A DNA stretch of 42,838 nt, from positions 1 through 42,838 of the forward strand of contig DYLQ01000014.1 in assembly GCA_020722015.1 (NCBI GenBank), given 5' to 3'. A model generated the notes under the pieces. It was not told the DNA's origin and did no database searches. It saw only the letters and a list, made by a program, of their open reading frames with translations. The DNA is from Thermotoga sp. (GTDB lineage Bacteria > Thermotogota > Thermotogae > Mesoaciditogales > Mesoaciditogaceae). Shown here in pieces: positions 1-6,740 of the stretch. Both the position numbers and the translations under genes were made by a program. Position 1 is the first letter of the stretch, and each line of letters starts with the position of its first letter.

Positions 1-204
1 ATTTCGAAGTGTCAGATGACGTCTTGGTTTGAAAAAAGAAGGTTGATCTACGGAATCTTGGATCATTTTAAAGAAGCTGAAGAGATTCACAAACGATTCC
101 ATGAAAAGATAAAATCCAACAGCGTGACGAACACGGACATTGAGATGATGCAGTCGGCGTTTTACAATTTGTACCTTGAAATTGCAAAAATGGCAGATGT
201 TTGA
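1..204 (+). CDS. Hypothetical protein, left-edge partial
   Basis: The reading frame is open from the first base of the window to a TGA at 202-204, so the gene probably begins outside. An internal ATG at 16 would give only 62 residues and has no convincing Shine-Dalgarno sequence. The visible part is predicted helical and charged (KEAEEIHKRFHEKIK), ending in KMADV. I recognise no family. It precedes the hemerythrin-like gene by about 90 bases in the same direction. Confidence 0.45.
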   Translation: MSKCQMTSWFEKRRLIYGILDHFKEAEEIHKRFHEKIKSNSVTNTDIEMMQSAFYNLYLEIAKMADV

Positions 205-297
205 AAGCTTTGGAATTAACTTCCAATTGCTATTTGATTAACAAATCAAGAAGCGGATTATACTATACTTGAAAGGTATAGATTGGAGGGATTTAAA

Positions 298-1311
298 TTG
301 GAACTGAAAAAAACGACAAAATTGGCTGAGGTTATCGATAATTATCCCAACGTTACGGAATATTTGTTTTCCATAAACCCAAGATACAAACTCTTGAAAA
401 ATCCGGTTATAGTCGAACTTATGTCAAAGAAGATCGATCTTGAGCACGTTGCAGAAAGAGGAGGGTGGACATTCGAAGAACTCTCTTCAAAGATAGTCGA
501 TGGAATTAAAGCGGGAAAGATCAAAAGTGGCGAATTGCCGACAACGAATACAAAAGAGATCAAAGAACGAATGAAAACGCTTTTGAAGATGCTTTATGAG
601 GGCAAAGACGTTGAAAATGTGAAAAAAGAGTTCAAAGAATTGATAAGCAAAGCCGATCCGATTTTAATAGCCGTTGTCGAAGGAGAATTGACGAAGGAAG
701 GATATACGGTCGAAGATCTCATGAAAGCCTGTGATGTCCACCTTGAACTTTTCAAAGATCAGATCTCGAGTTCGCGAAGAAGAGTATCGAAAGATCACCC
801 GCTTTGGAGATTTATAAAAGATCACGATGCCATGATGTTTTGGATCGAACAAGGCCGTGATTTAGTACACGAGATGAAAAAGCGGAAAGATTACGATGAC
901 GCATCTGATCTTATAAAAGAATTGAAGCTTACAATGGAACATTTGAAAGAATCGGAGAATCATGACGTAAGGCAGGAAAACACTTTGTTTCCGGTTGTCG
1001 AAAAGTACGGAGTTGAGGAACCTCCTTCGATAATGTGGGAAGAACATTACAACATGAAAAACAAAAGAGCTCAGATAGAAAAACTCATAGAAGGAATTCC
1101 TTCGAGACCTTACAATGAATTTATCGATATAATGGAAGGTAACTTCATCTACCTCGTTGAAACCTTTTCACAGCACACCAAAAAGGAGCAGGAAATACTT
1201 TACAACGTTGCCCTCGATCTTTTATCCGATCAAGACTGGAAAGACATCAAAAAAGAATCCGATGAAATTGGATATTTCGAATTGCCGAAGGAGGTTTTAG
1301 ATTATGAATGA
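298..1311 (+). CDS. DUF1858/DUF438/hemerythrin-domain protein
   Basis: The protein has 337 residues. The first ~60 resemble DUF1858 (TTKLAEVIDNYPNVTEYL), followed by a DUF438-like helical segment, then from about residue 165 a hemerythrin HHE domain with candidate diiron ligands in DHPLW, KDHDAM, ENHDVRQENTLFP, WEEHYNM and QHTKKEQE. Such proteins are thought to sense oxygen, NO or redox state. I choose the TTG at 298 because GGAGGG (285-290) lies 7 bases upstream; an in-frame TTG at 283 would overlap that site. Family members often carry a C-terminal PAS domain in the same chain; here it is encoded by the next gene, which overlaps by 8 bases. Family assignment is strong, function inferred. 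Confidence 0.85.
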   Translation: MELKKTTKLAEVIDNYPNVTEYLFSINPRYKLLKNPVIVELMSKKIDLEHVAERGGWTFEELSSKIVDGIKAGKIKSGELPTTNTKEIKERMKTLLKMLYEGKDVENVKKEFKELISKADPILIAVVEGELTKEGYTVEDLMKACDVHLELFKDQISSSRRRVSKDHPLWRFIKDHDAMMFWIEQGRDLVHEMKKRKDYDDASDLIKELKLTMEHLKESENHDVRQENTLFPVVEKYGVEEPPSIMWEEHYNMKNKRAQIEKLIEGIPSRPYNEFIDIMEGNFIYLVETFSQHTKKEQEILYNVALDLLSDQDWKDIKKESDEIGYFELPKEVLDYE

Positions 1312-1726
1312 AAGTTCGCAGGAATTATTTGGAGGCTTGCCGGTTGAAACTTTGTTGAAGCTCTTCGATGCGCTACCCGTTGATATTTCTTTCGTAGACA
1401 AAGATGATGTGGTCACGTATTTCAACCTTCCTAAAAGAGGCAGAGCTTTTGTCAGGACAAAATTGGACATCGGACGCAAGGTTCAAAAGTGTCATCCTCC
1501 AAAAAGTGTTCATGTGGTCCAGAAAATATTGGACGATTTCAAGGCGAAAAAGAGAGACTCAGCAGATTTTTGGATAGAAGGTAACGGAAAGTTTCTTTAC
1601 ATAAGATATTTCCCAGTTTACGATGAAAACGGTGAATATTTCGGTACGCTTGAAGTAACGCAAGATGTCACGGAAATACGTCAATTGAAGGGAGAAAAAA
1701 GACTCCTTGATGAAGAAAATAACTGA
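1304..1726 (+). CDS. PAS-domain protein, split partner of the DUF438 protein
   Basis: The 140-residue protein matches the C-terminal PAS module of DUF438-type proteins: LPVDISFVDKDDVVTYFN, the segment KVQKCHPPKSVHVVQKIL, WIEGNGKFLYIRYFPVYD and the closing EVTQDVTEIRQLKGEKRLL. It probably binds a ligand or cofactor and works with the hemerythrin protein. The ATG at 1304 has an AAGGAGGT site at 1288-1295 with 8-base spacing, so separate translation coupled to the upstream gene (ATGAATGA overlap) is more likely than a recent frameshift. The protein ends where the family normally ends, so it is complete. Confidence 0.8.
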   Translation: MNESSQELFGGLPVETLLKLFDALPVDISFVDKDDVVTYFNLPKRGRAFVRTKLDIGRKVQKCHPPKSVHVVQKILDDFKAKKRDSADFWIEGNGKFLYIRYFPVYDENGEYFGTLEVTQDVTEIRQLKGEKRLLDEENN

Positions 1727-1738
1727 GATGTAGATCGA

Positions 1739-1876
1739 AACGAAAGGTGAAGCGAGGAATTTGTTGAAGATTACGAAACCAATTGGGTTGTTTTCGTTTC
1801 TTATGATGAGGAATAGCAAATTATTGTCCTCTTTATGAGGATTGTAATGCTCCCCTATAGCGATACACTCAAAAGT
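1739..1876 (-). other. Unidentified coding-like fragment fused to the RT remnant
   Basis: On the minus strand the reverse-transcriptase frame continues without a stop past its homology, into about 46 residues including NNLLFLIIRNENNPIGFVIF. This is not RT-like. The run NENNPIGFVIFN resembles a central strand of GNAT acetyltransferases, but the match is too short to name. It may be a scrap of another gene joined at the truncation point near 1877. Confidence 0.2.
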
Positions 1877-2038
1877 AGAATCTTTTGTAACTTCGTCGAC
1901 ACCGGTTGCTTTGTTTCCGGATAGTTCTTTATGGCATTCAAGCAACATTTCCTCATCTATGAGATGGGCTAAACTTGTGAATTTCTCTTTCGGTCGTTCT
2001 TTTGCAATTTGTGCTATCCTCGCAAGTTTCGTTTCCAA
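1877..2038 (-). pseudogene. ltrA: Group II intron reverse transcriptase/maturase, N-terminal fragment
   Basis: About 54 codons match the N-terminus of group II intron-encoded proteins: RIAQIAKERPKEKFTSLAHL, then a segment like LLECHKELSGNKATGVDEVTK. The TTG start at 2038 follows GGAGGAC. All RT catalytic motifs (YADD), the maturase domain and any endonuclease domain are missing, since the frame runs into foreign sequence after TKDS. It is a dead remnant. Confidence 0.85.
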
Positions 2039-2537
2039 TTGTCCTCCACCTCTGTGTGCAGTAATTGTTTCTCTTACAAGGTCCTCCTAATGTAATTGCC
2101 TTTTCTCCACGGAAATTACTCCGCTTCACAGATACTACGCAACTATCCGACTTCCTGCCCGTCATTTGCCTTCCTTGCCGTTTACGCTTGTAGGGCATAC
2201 TCTTGTTAAGAGCACAGGCAGGATCTCCTGAGTTTCTGCTAACTCTCGATTATAACGTACCAGGTTCTCAGACACCGGAGGGTTTGTAAAGACTCACCAT
2301 ATCGCCTTTACAAATATTGCCTTCTGCATAGGATGAATGCATCGGCCATCCTCGTTTTATGACACATTTCGGTGCTCTATCACTTCAGCTCATCGCTTCC
2401 GGCCCGTTATTTTGTTTGTCTACGCTTTAAACATACAGTTACCTGGATGTCTACAAGACTAACTACGAAATTGCTGGTTAGGCGTTATTTCGACAGGACT
2501 TTCACCTATTAGAGTTAACACAATTTCTCAGCCGCAC
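1877..2537 (-). mobile_element. Truncated group II intron (5' portion)
   Basis: Read on the minus strand, the element appears to begin with GTGCGGC at 2537-2531, like the conserved group II 5' end. The domain I motif GGTGAAAGTCCT follows about 30 bases later. About 500 bases of structured RNA then precede the start of an intron-encoded protein at 2038. The catalytic domain V hairpin and most of the protein are absent; the element ends near 1877 in unrelated sequence. It therefore cannot splice or move by itself. The 5' boundary is my reading of the GTGCG consensus and was not tested by folding. Confidence 0.75.
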
Positions 2538-2650
2538 CATCCTAAGGTATCATGACACGAATAACGTAGTCTGAGACTTAGGCTAATCAACCAGGCTTAA
2601 TGCCTTCGACTTTAGTCGTGGGTAATTGACCTCAATTCACCTTTCTTTTC
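2538..2650 (-). other. 5' flank of the intron with small inverted repeats
   Basis: The flank just outside the intron's 5' end contains CGACTAAAGTCG (2609-2620) and CCTAAG/CTTAGG inverted repeats. The motif CCCACGACTAAAGTCG resembles terminal hairpins of IS200/IS605-family elements. No transposase gene is present. It may be the end of an older insertion sequence into which the intron inserted. Confidence 0.3.
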
Positions 2651-2658
2651 TCCAAATT

Positions 2659-2687
2659 AAAAAGCAGGGCTTTTGCCCCGCTTTTTT
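2659..2687. terminator. Bidirectional rho-independent terminator
   Basis: The stem AAAAAGCAGGGC / GCCCCGCTTTTT has one A-C mismatch, a TTTT loop and T runs on both strands. It ends the small minus-strand gene, whose TAA (2688-2686) lies inside it. Confidence 0.85.
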
Positions 2688-2799
2688 ACAACCTTGAACC
2701 GAATATCGTTATCTTTAAAAGATTCTCTACCATAACTCTTTGGGAAATCTCTTTCTTGCATATTCTGTCAGCCAACTCTTCTATGTCATGTTTTCTCAT
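2686..2799 (-). CDS. Small protein, 37 residues, unknown
   Basis: This ORF starts at ATG 2799 with AGGAGGT (2813-2807) 7 bases upstream and ends at TAA 2686-2688. It begins MRKHDIEELADRICKKEISQ and ends ITIFGSRL, with 37 residues, and is predicted mostly helical with mixed charge. It sits between a consensus promoter (2839-2867) and a terminator (2659-2687), giving a complete transcription unit of about 170 bases. I recognise no family. It could be a small regulator, a structural peptide or a remnant, but its signals are intact. It lies downstream of degV in the same direction. Confidence 0.6.
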   Translation of the reverse strand: MRKHDIEELADRICKKEISQRVMVENLLKITIFGSRL

Positions 2800-2838
2800 C
2801 TTTGAGACCTCCTTTGCTTTCAACTGCCCTTTGATTTT

Positions 2839-2867
2839 ATTCTATACCCTTTTAGTCTACTTGTCAA
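2839..2867 (-). promoter_or_regulatory. Promoter of the 37-residue gene
   Basis: On the minus strand TTGACA (2867-2862), a 17-base spacer and TAGAAT (2844-2839) form a near-perfect sigma70-type promoter, about 40 bases upstream of the ATG at 2799. Confidence 0.75.
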
Positions 2868-2886
2868 TACCCAAATCGATAAAAGA

Positions 2887-3741
2887 TTATTTCTCGATAA
2901 TCTCATAAAAAGATATTCCCACAAGTCCAGGACCTGTATGAACAACGAGCACCGGGCTTATCTGGCCAACGAAAAATTCATTTACATTTATTCCCGACTC
3001 TTTTACTTTGAGAATAAATTCATTTGCTTCTTCTTGATCTTCTCCATTCATGACGGCCAGATTCACTTTTTTGTTTTCAGTTTCCTTCGATAATATATCA
3101 AACATCTTATTCATGGCCTTACGCCATCCGAGAATTTTTGCGTAGGAATAATAAACTCCGTCTTTGTCTATCGATATTATCGGCTTGATGCTAAGGAATT
3201 CTCCAAGCGTTGTCTCAACGTTGCCTATTCTGCCGCCAGCTTTTAAATACTTGAGACTCTTTATCACGAAAAAAAGTTTTACGCTATTCTTAACGTTTTC
3301 AGCCAATAAGCAAACATCCTCAAAAGTTCTGCCTGCTTTTACCGCTTTTGCGGCTTCGTAGACTGTAAAGCCCAGGCCGATCGAAAGATTTTTTGAATCT
3401 ATAATCTTCATCTTCATCTCTTCGTATTCTTTGCAAACCATGTTGAGCATTCCATATGTCCCACTTAAACCGCTTGAGATGGTTATCACAAGTACGTGAG
3501 TATATTTCTCGTTTCTAAGGGTATCAAAAAGATTTTTAACATCGCCAATCAAAGGCATGGATGTTTTAGGTATCTCCGTCTCAAGCAATCTATAAACCTC
3601 CTGAGACTTTATTTCTGTTTTGTCTCTGTACGTTTTATCCTTGTAAACAATGAGTAAAGGCAAAATTTTTATGTCGTACTTTAAAATAAGTTCTTCGTCA
3701 AGATCGCAAGAACTATCCGTTACAATCGCTATTTTTTCCAT
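2887..3741 (-). CDS. DegV family fatty-acid-binding protein
   Basis: DegV proteins bind a fatty acid and can present it to fatty acid kinase (FakA) for phospholipid synthesis. Visible landmarks are IAIVTDSSCDL at the N-terminus, the KTSMPLIGD motif, ITISSGLSGTYG (head-group binding), IIDSKNLSIGLG, GGRIG and the C-terminal HTGPGLVGI. The 284-residue length is normal. I start at ATG 3741, preceded by GGGGGAGA, not at the in-frame codon 8 residues upstream. An extended -10 (TGC-TAAAAT, 3801-3793) lies in the leader. No fatty acid kinase gene is nearby. Confidence 0.92.
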   Translation of the reverse strand: MEKIAIVTDSSCDLDEELILKYDIKILPLLIVYKDKTYRDKTEIKSQEVYRLLETEIPKTSMPLIGDVKNLFDTLRNEKYTHVLVITISSGLSGTYGMLNMVCKEYEEMKMKIIDSKNLSIGLGFTVYEAAKAVKAGRTFEDVCLLAENVKNSVKLFFVIKSLKYLKAGGRIGNVETTLGEFLSIKPIISIDKDGVYYSYAKILGWRKAMNKMFDILSKETENKKVNLAVMNGEDQEEANEFILKVKESGINVNEFFVGQISPVLVVHTGPGLVGISFYEIIEK

Positions 3742-3792
3742 CGTATCTCCCCCAACAAAAGTCATTTGAATTTTTGAAATTCATTCAAAACA

Positions 3793-3801
3793 ATTTTAGC
3801 A
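3793..3801 (-). promoter_or_regulatory. Extended -10 promoter of degV
   Basis: TG-C-TAAAAT on the minus strand, about 50 bases upstream of the DegV start. No good -35 is visible, which is tolerated with an extended -10. Confidence 0.45.
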
Positions 3802-3860
3802 CATTCCGCTTTTTTTATTCGGATAAATTTTAACGGAACACAGGATCATCCTTATTATTA

Positions 3861-3910
3861 TAGGTTTACCTTTTATAAAAATAGGTTTACCATGTAAACC
3901 ATGGTAAACC
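3861..3910. repeat. GTTTACC repeat cluster with a perfect 11-bp palindrome
   Basis: TAGGTTTACC occurs as a direct repeat at 3861-3870 and 3882-3891, 21 bases apart. The second copy opens an inverted repeat, GGTTTACCATG (3884-3894), 5-base centre TAAAC, CATGGTAAACC (3900-3910). It lies 40-70 bases upstream of the patB -10. It could be an operator, a recombinase site or a partition-like site. A related inverted repeat occurs at 5782-5810. Confidence 0.8.
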
Positions 3911-3948
3911 AAAGATAGAAAATATGACATTTATTTCTTTTGATTTTA

Positions 3949-3957
3949 TGCTATAAT
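3949..3957 (+). promoter_or_regulatory. Extended -10 promoter of patB
   Basis: TG-C-TATAAT matches an extended -10 element. The -35 region is poor, which suggests dependence on the extended -10 or an activator. Confidence 0.6.
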
Positions 3958-4024
3958 TTTTTCAAAATCGAATTTAACATAAGATGCTTTTGTTAAATTC
4001 AAAATGACAACTACGGAGGACAAA

Positions 4025-5209
4025 ATGGAGCTCAAACGCTACAATTTCGATGAAAAAATCGACAGACACGGTACAAATTCGGTAAAGTGGGAAGGCATGA
4101 CGAAGATGTTCGGAAGAGAAGGTCTTTTCCCAATGTGGGTGGCAGATATGGACTTCAAAGTCCCTCAAGAGGTCATAAACGCCATAAAAGCTCGGGCGGA
4201 TCACGGAATTTTCGGGTATACCTTTAGATCAGAAAACTTTTACAACTCCATAATCGGTTGGATGAAAAGAAGGCACAATCTTGACATAAAGCGAGAATGG
4301 ATTGTCGATGGTGCCGGCGTTGTGTCTGCTATAACGATAGCGGTACTTGCATACACAAATCCAGGTGACGAAATCATAGTGCAGCCACCGGTTTACTATC
4401 CATTTTTCAGAGTCGTAAAAAACAACGGGAGGATCATCGTAAACAATCCGCTTAGATTTGAAAACGGCAGGTATTTAATGGATTTTGAAGATTTGAAAAG
4501 AAAGATAAGCAGAAGAACGAAGATGATGATCCTTTGCAATCCTCATAATCCCGTTGGCAGAGTCTGGACTCATGATGAACTTGAAACGCTTTTGAAGATA
4601 TGCAACGATAACGATTTGATCCTTGCATCGGACGAGATCCATTCTGACTTTATCTATGCTCCAAATATCCACACCTCCATTTTATCTCTTGATTCAAATA
4701 GGAATACTTTGACCTTCTTAGCACCAAATAAAACCTTCAACCTTGCAGGTATACCATCTTCGGTCGTTGTGATACCCGAAAAAAGATTAAGAGACGAATT
4801 TCAAACGATGGTTGAAAATCTTGACATCGAGACATCAAACATATTTTCCATGGTTGCTACCCAAGCTGCTTACACGTACGGCGATAAATGGTTTGATGCC
4901 TTGCTTGAATATCTTACCGAAAATCTGAATTTTTTGGAATCATTTATTGAAGAGCACATACCAAAGGTCAATTTGATAAAACCCGAAGGTACATACCTTG
5001 CGTGGCTTGATTTCAGAAAAATTGGACTTTCAGATGAAGATATCTCAAGGCTTATCATCGACAAGGCAAATCTTGCCCTCGACGATGGAAATCTTTTTGG
5101 CATCGGCGGAAGCGGTTTTCAAAGGATGAACATAGCCATGCCACGTGAATTGCTTTTGGCAGGGCTTAAGAAGTTGAACGATATCTTTGGAGATGAGAAA
5201 AATGCGTGA
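4025..5209 (+). CDS. patB: PLP-dependent cystathionine beta-lyase/aminotransferase (MalY/PatB)
   Basis: This 394-residue fold-type I PLP enzyme probably cleaves C-S bonds in cystathionine or cysteine conjugates, giving pyruvate, ammonia and a thiol. Family landmarks are DEKIDRHGTNSVKWEGM at the start, MWVADMDFKVP, the GAGVVSAI segment, CNPHNPVGRVW, SDEIHSDF and LAPNKTFNLAGIPSS, whose lysine is the expected PLP Schiff base. I choose ATG 4025, just after GGAGGA (4015-4020); an upstream in-frame ATG at 4004 would precede that site. It overlaps the recombinase gene by 8 bases (ATGCGTGA), so the two are probably cotranscribed. The exact substrate is unknown. Confidence 0.93.
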   Translation: MELKRYNFDEKIDRHGTNSVKWEGMTKMFGREGLFPMWVADMDFKVPQEVINAIKARADHGIFGYTFRSENFYNSIIGWMKRRHNLDIKREWIVDGAGVVSAITIAVLAYTNPGDEIIVQPPVYYPFFRVVKNNGRIIVNNPLRFENGRYLMDFEDLKRKISRRTKMMILCNPHNPVGRVWTHDELETLLKICNDNDLILASDEIHSDFIYAPNIHTSILSLDSNRNTLTFLAPNKTFNLAGIPSSVVVIPEKRLRDEFQTMVENLDIETSNIFSMVATQAAYTYGDKWFDALLEYLTENLNFLESFIEEHIPKVNLIKPEGTYLAWLDFRKIGLSDEDISRLIIDKANLALDDGNLFGIGGSGFQRMNIAMPRELLLAGLKKLNDIFGDEKNA

Positions 5210-5783
5210 AGTAAGTCCCATAAAAGATGTGAAAAAAATAAAAGAAGTGAAAAATTTGATGATCGCTAACGGAGATTTTAGGGATCTTTTGATATTCACG
5301 CTGGGTATAAATGCAGGTCTCAGAATATCAGATATCCTCAAATTGAGATGGGAAGATATACTGTACAAAAACGGAAAAATAAGAGAAGAAGTGCTGATAA
5401 AGGAGAAAAAGACCGGTAAAACGAAAAAATTTCCACTAAATGATGCCGTTATCGAGAGCATAAATGGTTACATGAAGAAGATCCAATCTTTCAAAATGGA
5501 AGATTGGATCTTCCCAAGCAGAAAGAAAAATGGAGGTGTGAAACCAATAAGCAGAATTGCAGCATGGCAGATGATAAACAAATACTGCAAAAGCGCTGGA
5601 ATAAAAGAAAATGTCGGGACTCATACACTTAGGAAGACATTCGGATATCACCAATACAAAAACGGAACGGATATCGCCATGCTTCAAAAAATGCTCAACC
5701 ACTCAAGTCCCAAAATAACCCTTAGGTACATAGGAATAGAGCGCGAAGAAATGAATGAGAGGTATAAGTCGGTTAATCTGTAA
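5202..5783 (+). CDS. Minimal tyrosine recombinase (phage integrase family)
   Basis: The 193-residue protein is essentially the catalytic domain of tyrosine recombinases. The active-site set is present: Arg41 (AGLRISDILKLRW), a lysine at 70 or 73 (KEKKTGKTKKFPL), His141 and Arg144 (HTLRKTFGYH), His167 (LNHSS) and nucleophile Tyr176 (ITLRYIGI). The N-terminal arm-binding and SAM-like core-binding domains of XerC/D or phage integrases are mostly missing. I choose ATG 5202 (GGAG 5189-5192, 9-base spacing) over an in-frame TTG at 5187. It overlaps patB and is followed immediately by a GTTTACC inverted repeat. It may act on those repeats; this is inference. Confidence 0.85.
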   Translation: MREVSPIKDVKKIKEVKNLMIANGDFRDLLIFTLGINAGLRISDILKLRWEDILYKNGKIREEVLIKEKKTGKTKKFPLNDAVIESINGYMKKIQSFKMEDWIFPSRKKNGGVKPISRIAAWQMINKYCKSAGIKENVGTHTLRKTFGYHQYKNGTDIAMLQKMLNHSSPKITLRYIGIEREEMNERYKSVNL

Positions 5784-5810
5784 GTTTACCTATATATACC
5801 TTGTAAACTT
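5782..5810. repeat. GTTTAC inverted repeat overlapping a promoter
   Basis: AAGTTTAC (5782-5789) and GTAAACTT (5803-5810) form an 8-bp inverted repeat with a 13-base centre. The left arm begins in the recombinase stop codon and the right arm overlaps the -35 hexamer of the next gene. The GTTTACC core is shared with the cluster at 3861-3910. Confidence 0.7.
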
Positions 5811-5829
5811 TAAAATATTTTGGTATACT
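5801..5829 (+). promoter_or_regulatory. Promoter of the RHH coiled-coil operon
   Basis: TTGTAA (5801-5806), a 17-base spacer and TATACT (5824-5829) with TG one base before the -10. The -35 lies in the inverted repeat at 5782-5810, so a protein bound there would block it. Confidence 0.6.
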
Positions 5830-5858
5830 AATTTTATACTAAGTCAAGGAGGTACTGA

Positions 5859-6740
5859 ATGACAGACACGACTTATTCCGTCAAAATAGACGAGGAGTTA
5901 AAGGAAAGAATCACGAACGCCATAAAAAACTCCGGGGTTACGGGAAAAGAATTCTTCGCAAAACTCATAGAAAGTTATGAAGCTCAGAACGCCGGTCATG
6001 AAGATCATGTCAAAGAATTTTCCGAACTTGAAGGTCATCTTTCAAGGATAAGATCGCTTTACGCTGGTTTGATAGAAGACTCAAAGCTCGAGCTCGAAAG
6101 TATAAGTTCAGAATACAAAAAGGAGAGCGAAGAAAAAGAAAAAACCATTGAATCGCTGACTGAAAAGCACAAAACCCTTTCAGATGAACTTTCGAAGGTC
6201 AAACTCTCAATTGAAGAGGCCAAAAATGAAAACAACATTCTCAAGAAGAATCTGAAAGATTTATCAGAAAAAGACGAAACAAATCTTGAACTTATAAAAG
6301 AATACAAGGAAAAAATAAAAAAAGTCGAAATGGAGATAGAGTCATACAAAGAGATAAAGGTGGAGAATGAATCTTTAAAAAAGCAGATTATCGAAATGGA
6401 AAAACACGTTGACGAAATTAGAAGAGAAAACGAGGAACTCTCGAATGAAATCGAAAGTTTAAAATCAGATCTTGAAAGAATTCAAGCCGATCACAAAAAA
6501 GAGATTGAAGGAATTTCGTTGAGATCCAACATGGAATATCAGACAGGGATTATGAAGGAAAAGCAGGAATGCCAGGATCGCATAAGAACGATAATAGACG
6601 ATCAGAGGAAACAATTTGAAGAATATAATTCAACCATAAAAAAACTTTACGCACAGATAGACGAAATGAGAGAAACCATACTTTCCTTGAAAACAAAAAA
6701 CATCGAAGGAAAAAACGAAAATGGGGGTGTCAAAAGTTGA
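5859..6740 (+). CDS. Ribbon-helix-helix-like protein with long coiled coil
   Basis: The 293-residue protein starts with a segment resembling a ribbon-helix-helix DNA-binding domain (residues 5-40: YSVKIDEELKERITNAIKNS, then GVTGKEFFAKLIESYE). From about residue 55 to 280 it is almost continuous heptad-rich coiled coil, rich in E, K and S. No transmembrane segment or catalytic motif is seen. The architecture recalls plasmid KfrA-like or nucleoid-structuring proteins, without clear homology. The ATG follows AAGGAGGT (5846-5853). RHH proteins commonly bind short palindromes near their own promoters, so the GTTTACC repeats are natural candidate sites. It overlaps the next gene by 4 bases. Confidence 0.7.
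   Translation: MTDTTYSVKIDEELKERITNAIKNSGVTGKEFFAKLIESYEAQNAGHEDHVKEFSELEGHLSRIRSLYAGLIEDSKLELESISSEYKKESEEKEKTIESLTEKHKTLSDELSKVKLSIEEAKNENNILKKNLKDLSEKDETNLELIKEYKEKIKKVEMEIESYKEIKVENESLKKQIIEMEKHVDEIRRENEELSNEIESLKSDLERIQADHKKEIEGISLRSNMEYQTGIMKEKQECQDRIRTIIDDQRKQFEEYNSTIKKLYAQIDEMRETILSLKTKNIEGKNENGGVKS

Noticed and set aside
1953-2198. 81-codon minus-strand open frame in the intron
   Set aside because: Lies in the structured intron RNA and overlaps the RT start in another frame; arginine-rich chance translation.
3861-3910. CRISPR-like repeats
   Set aside because: Repeats are 8-11 bases, both direct and inverted, without regular spacers or cas genes.
5187-5201. Upstream TTG start for the recombinase
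   Set aside because: It would place the GGAG site inside the coding region; ATG 5202 has proper spacing.
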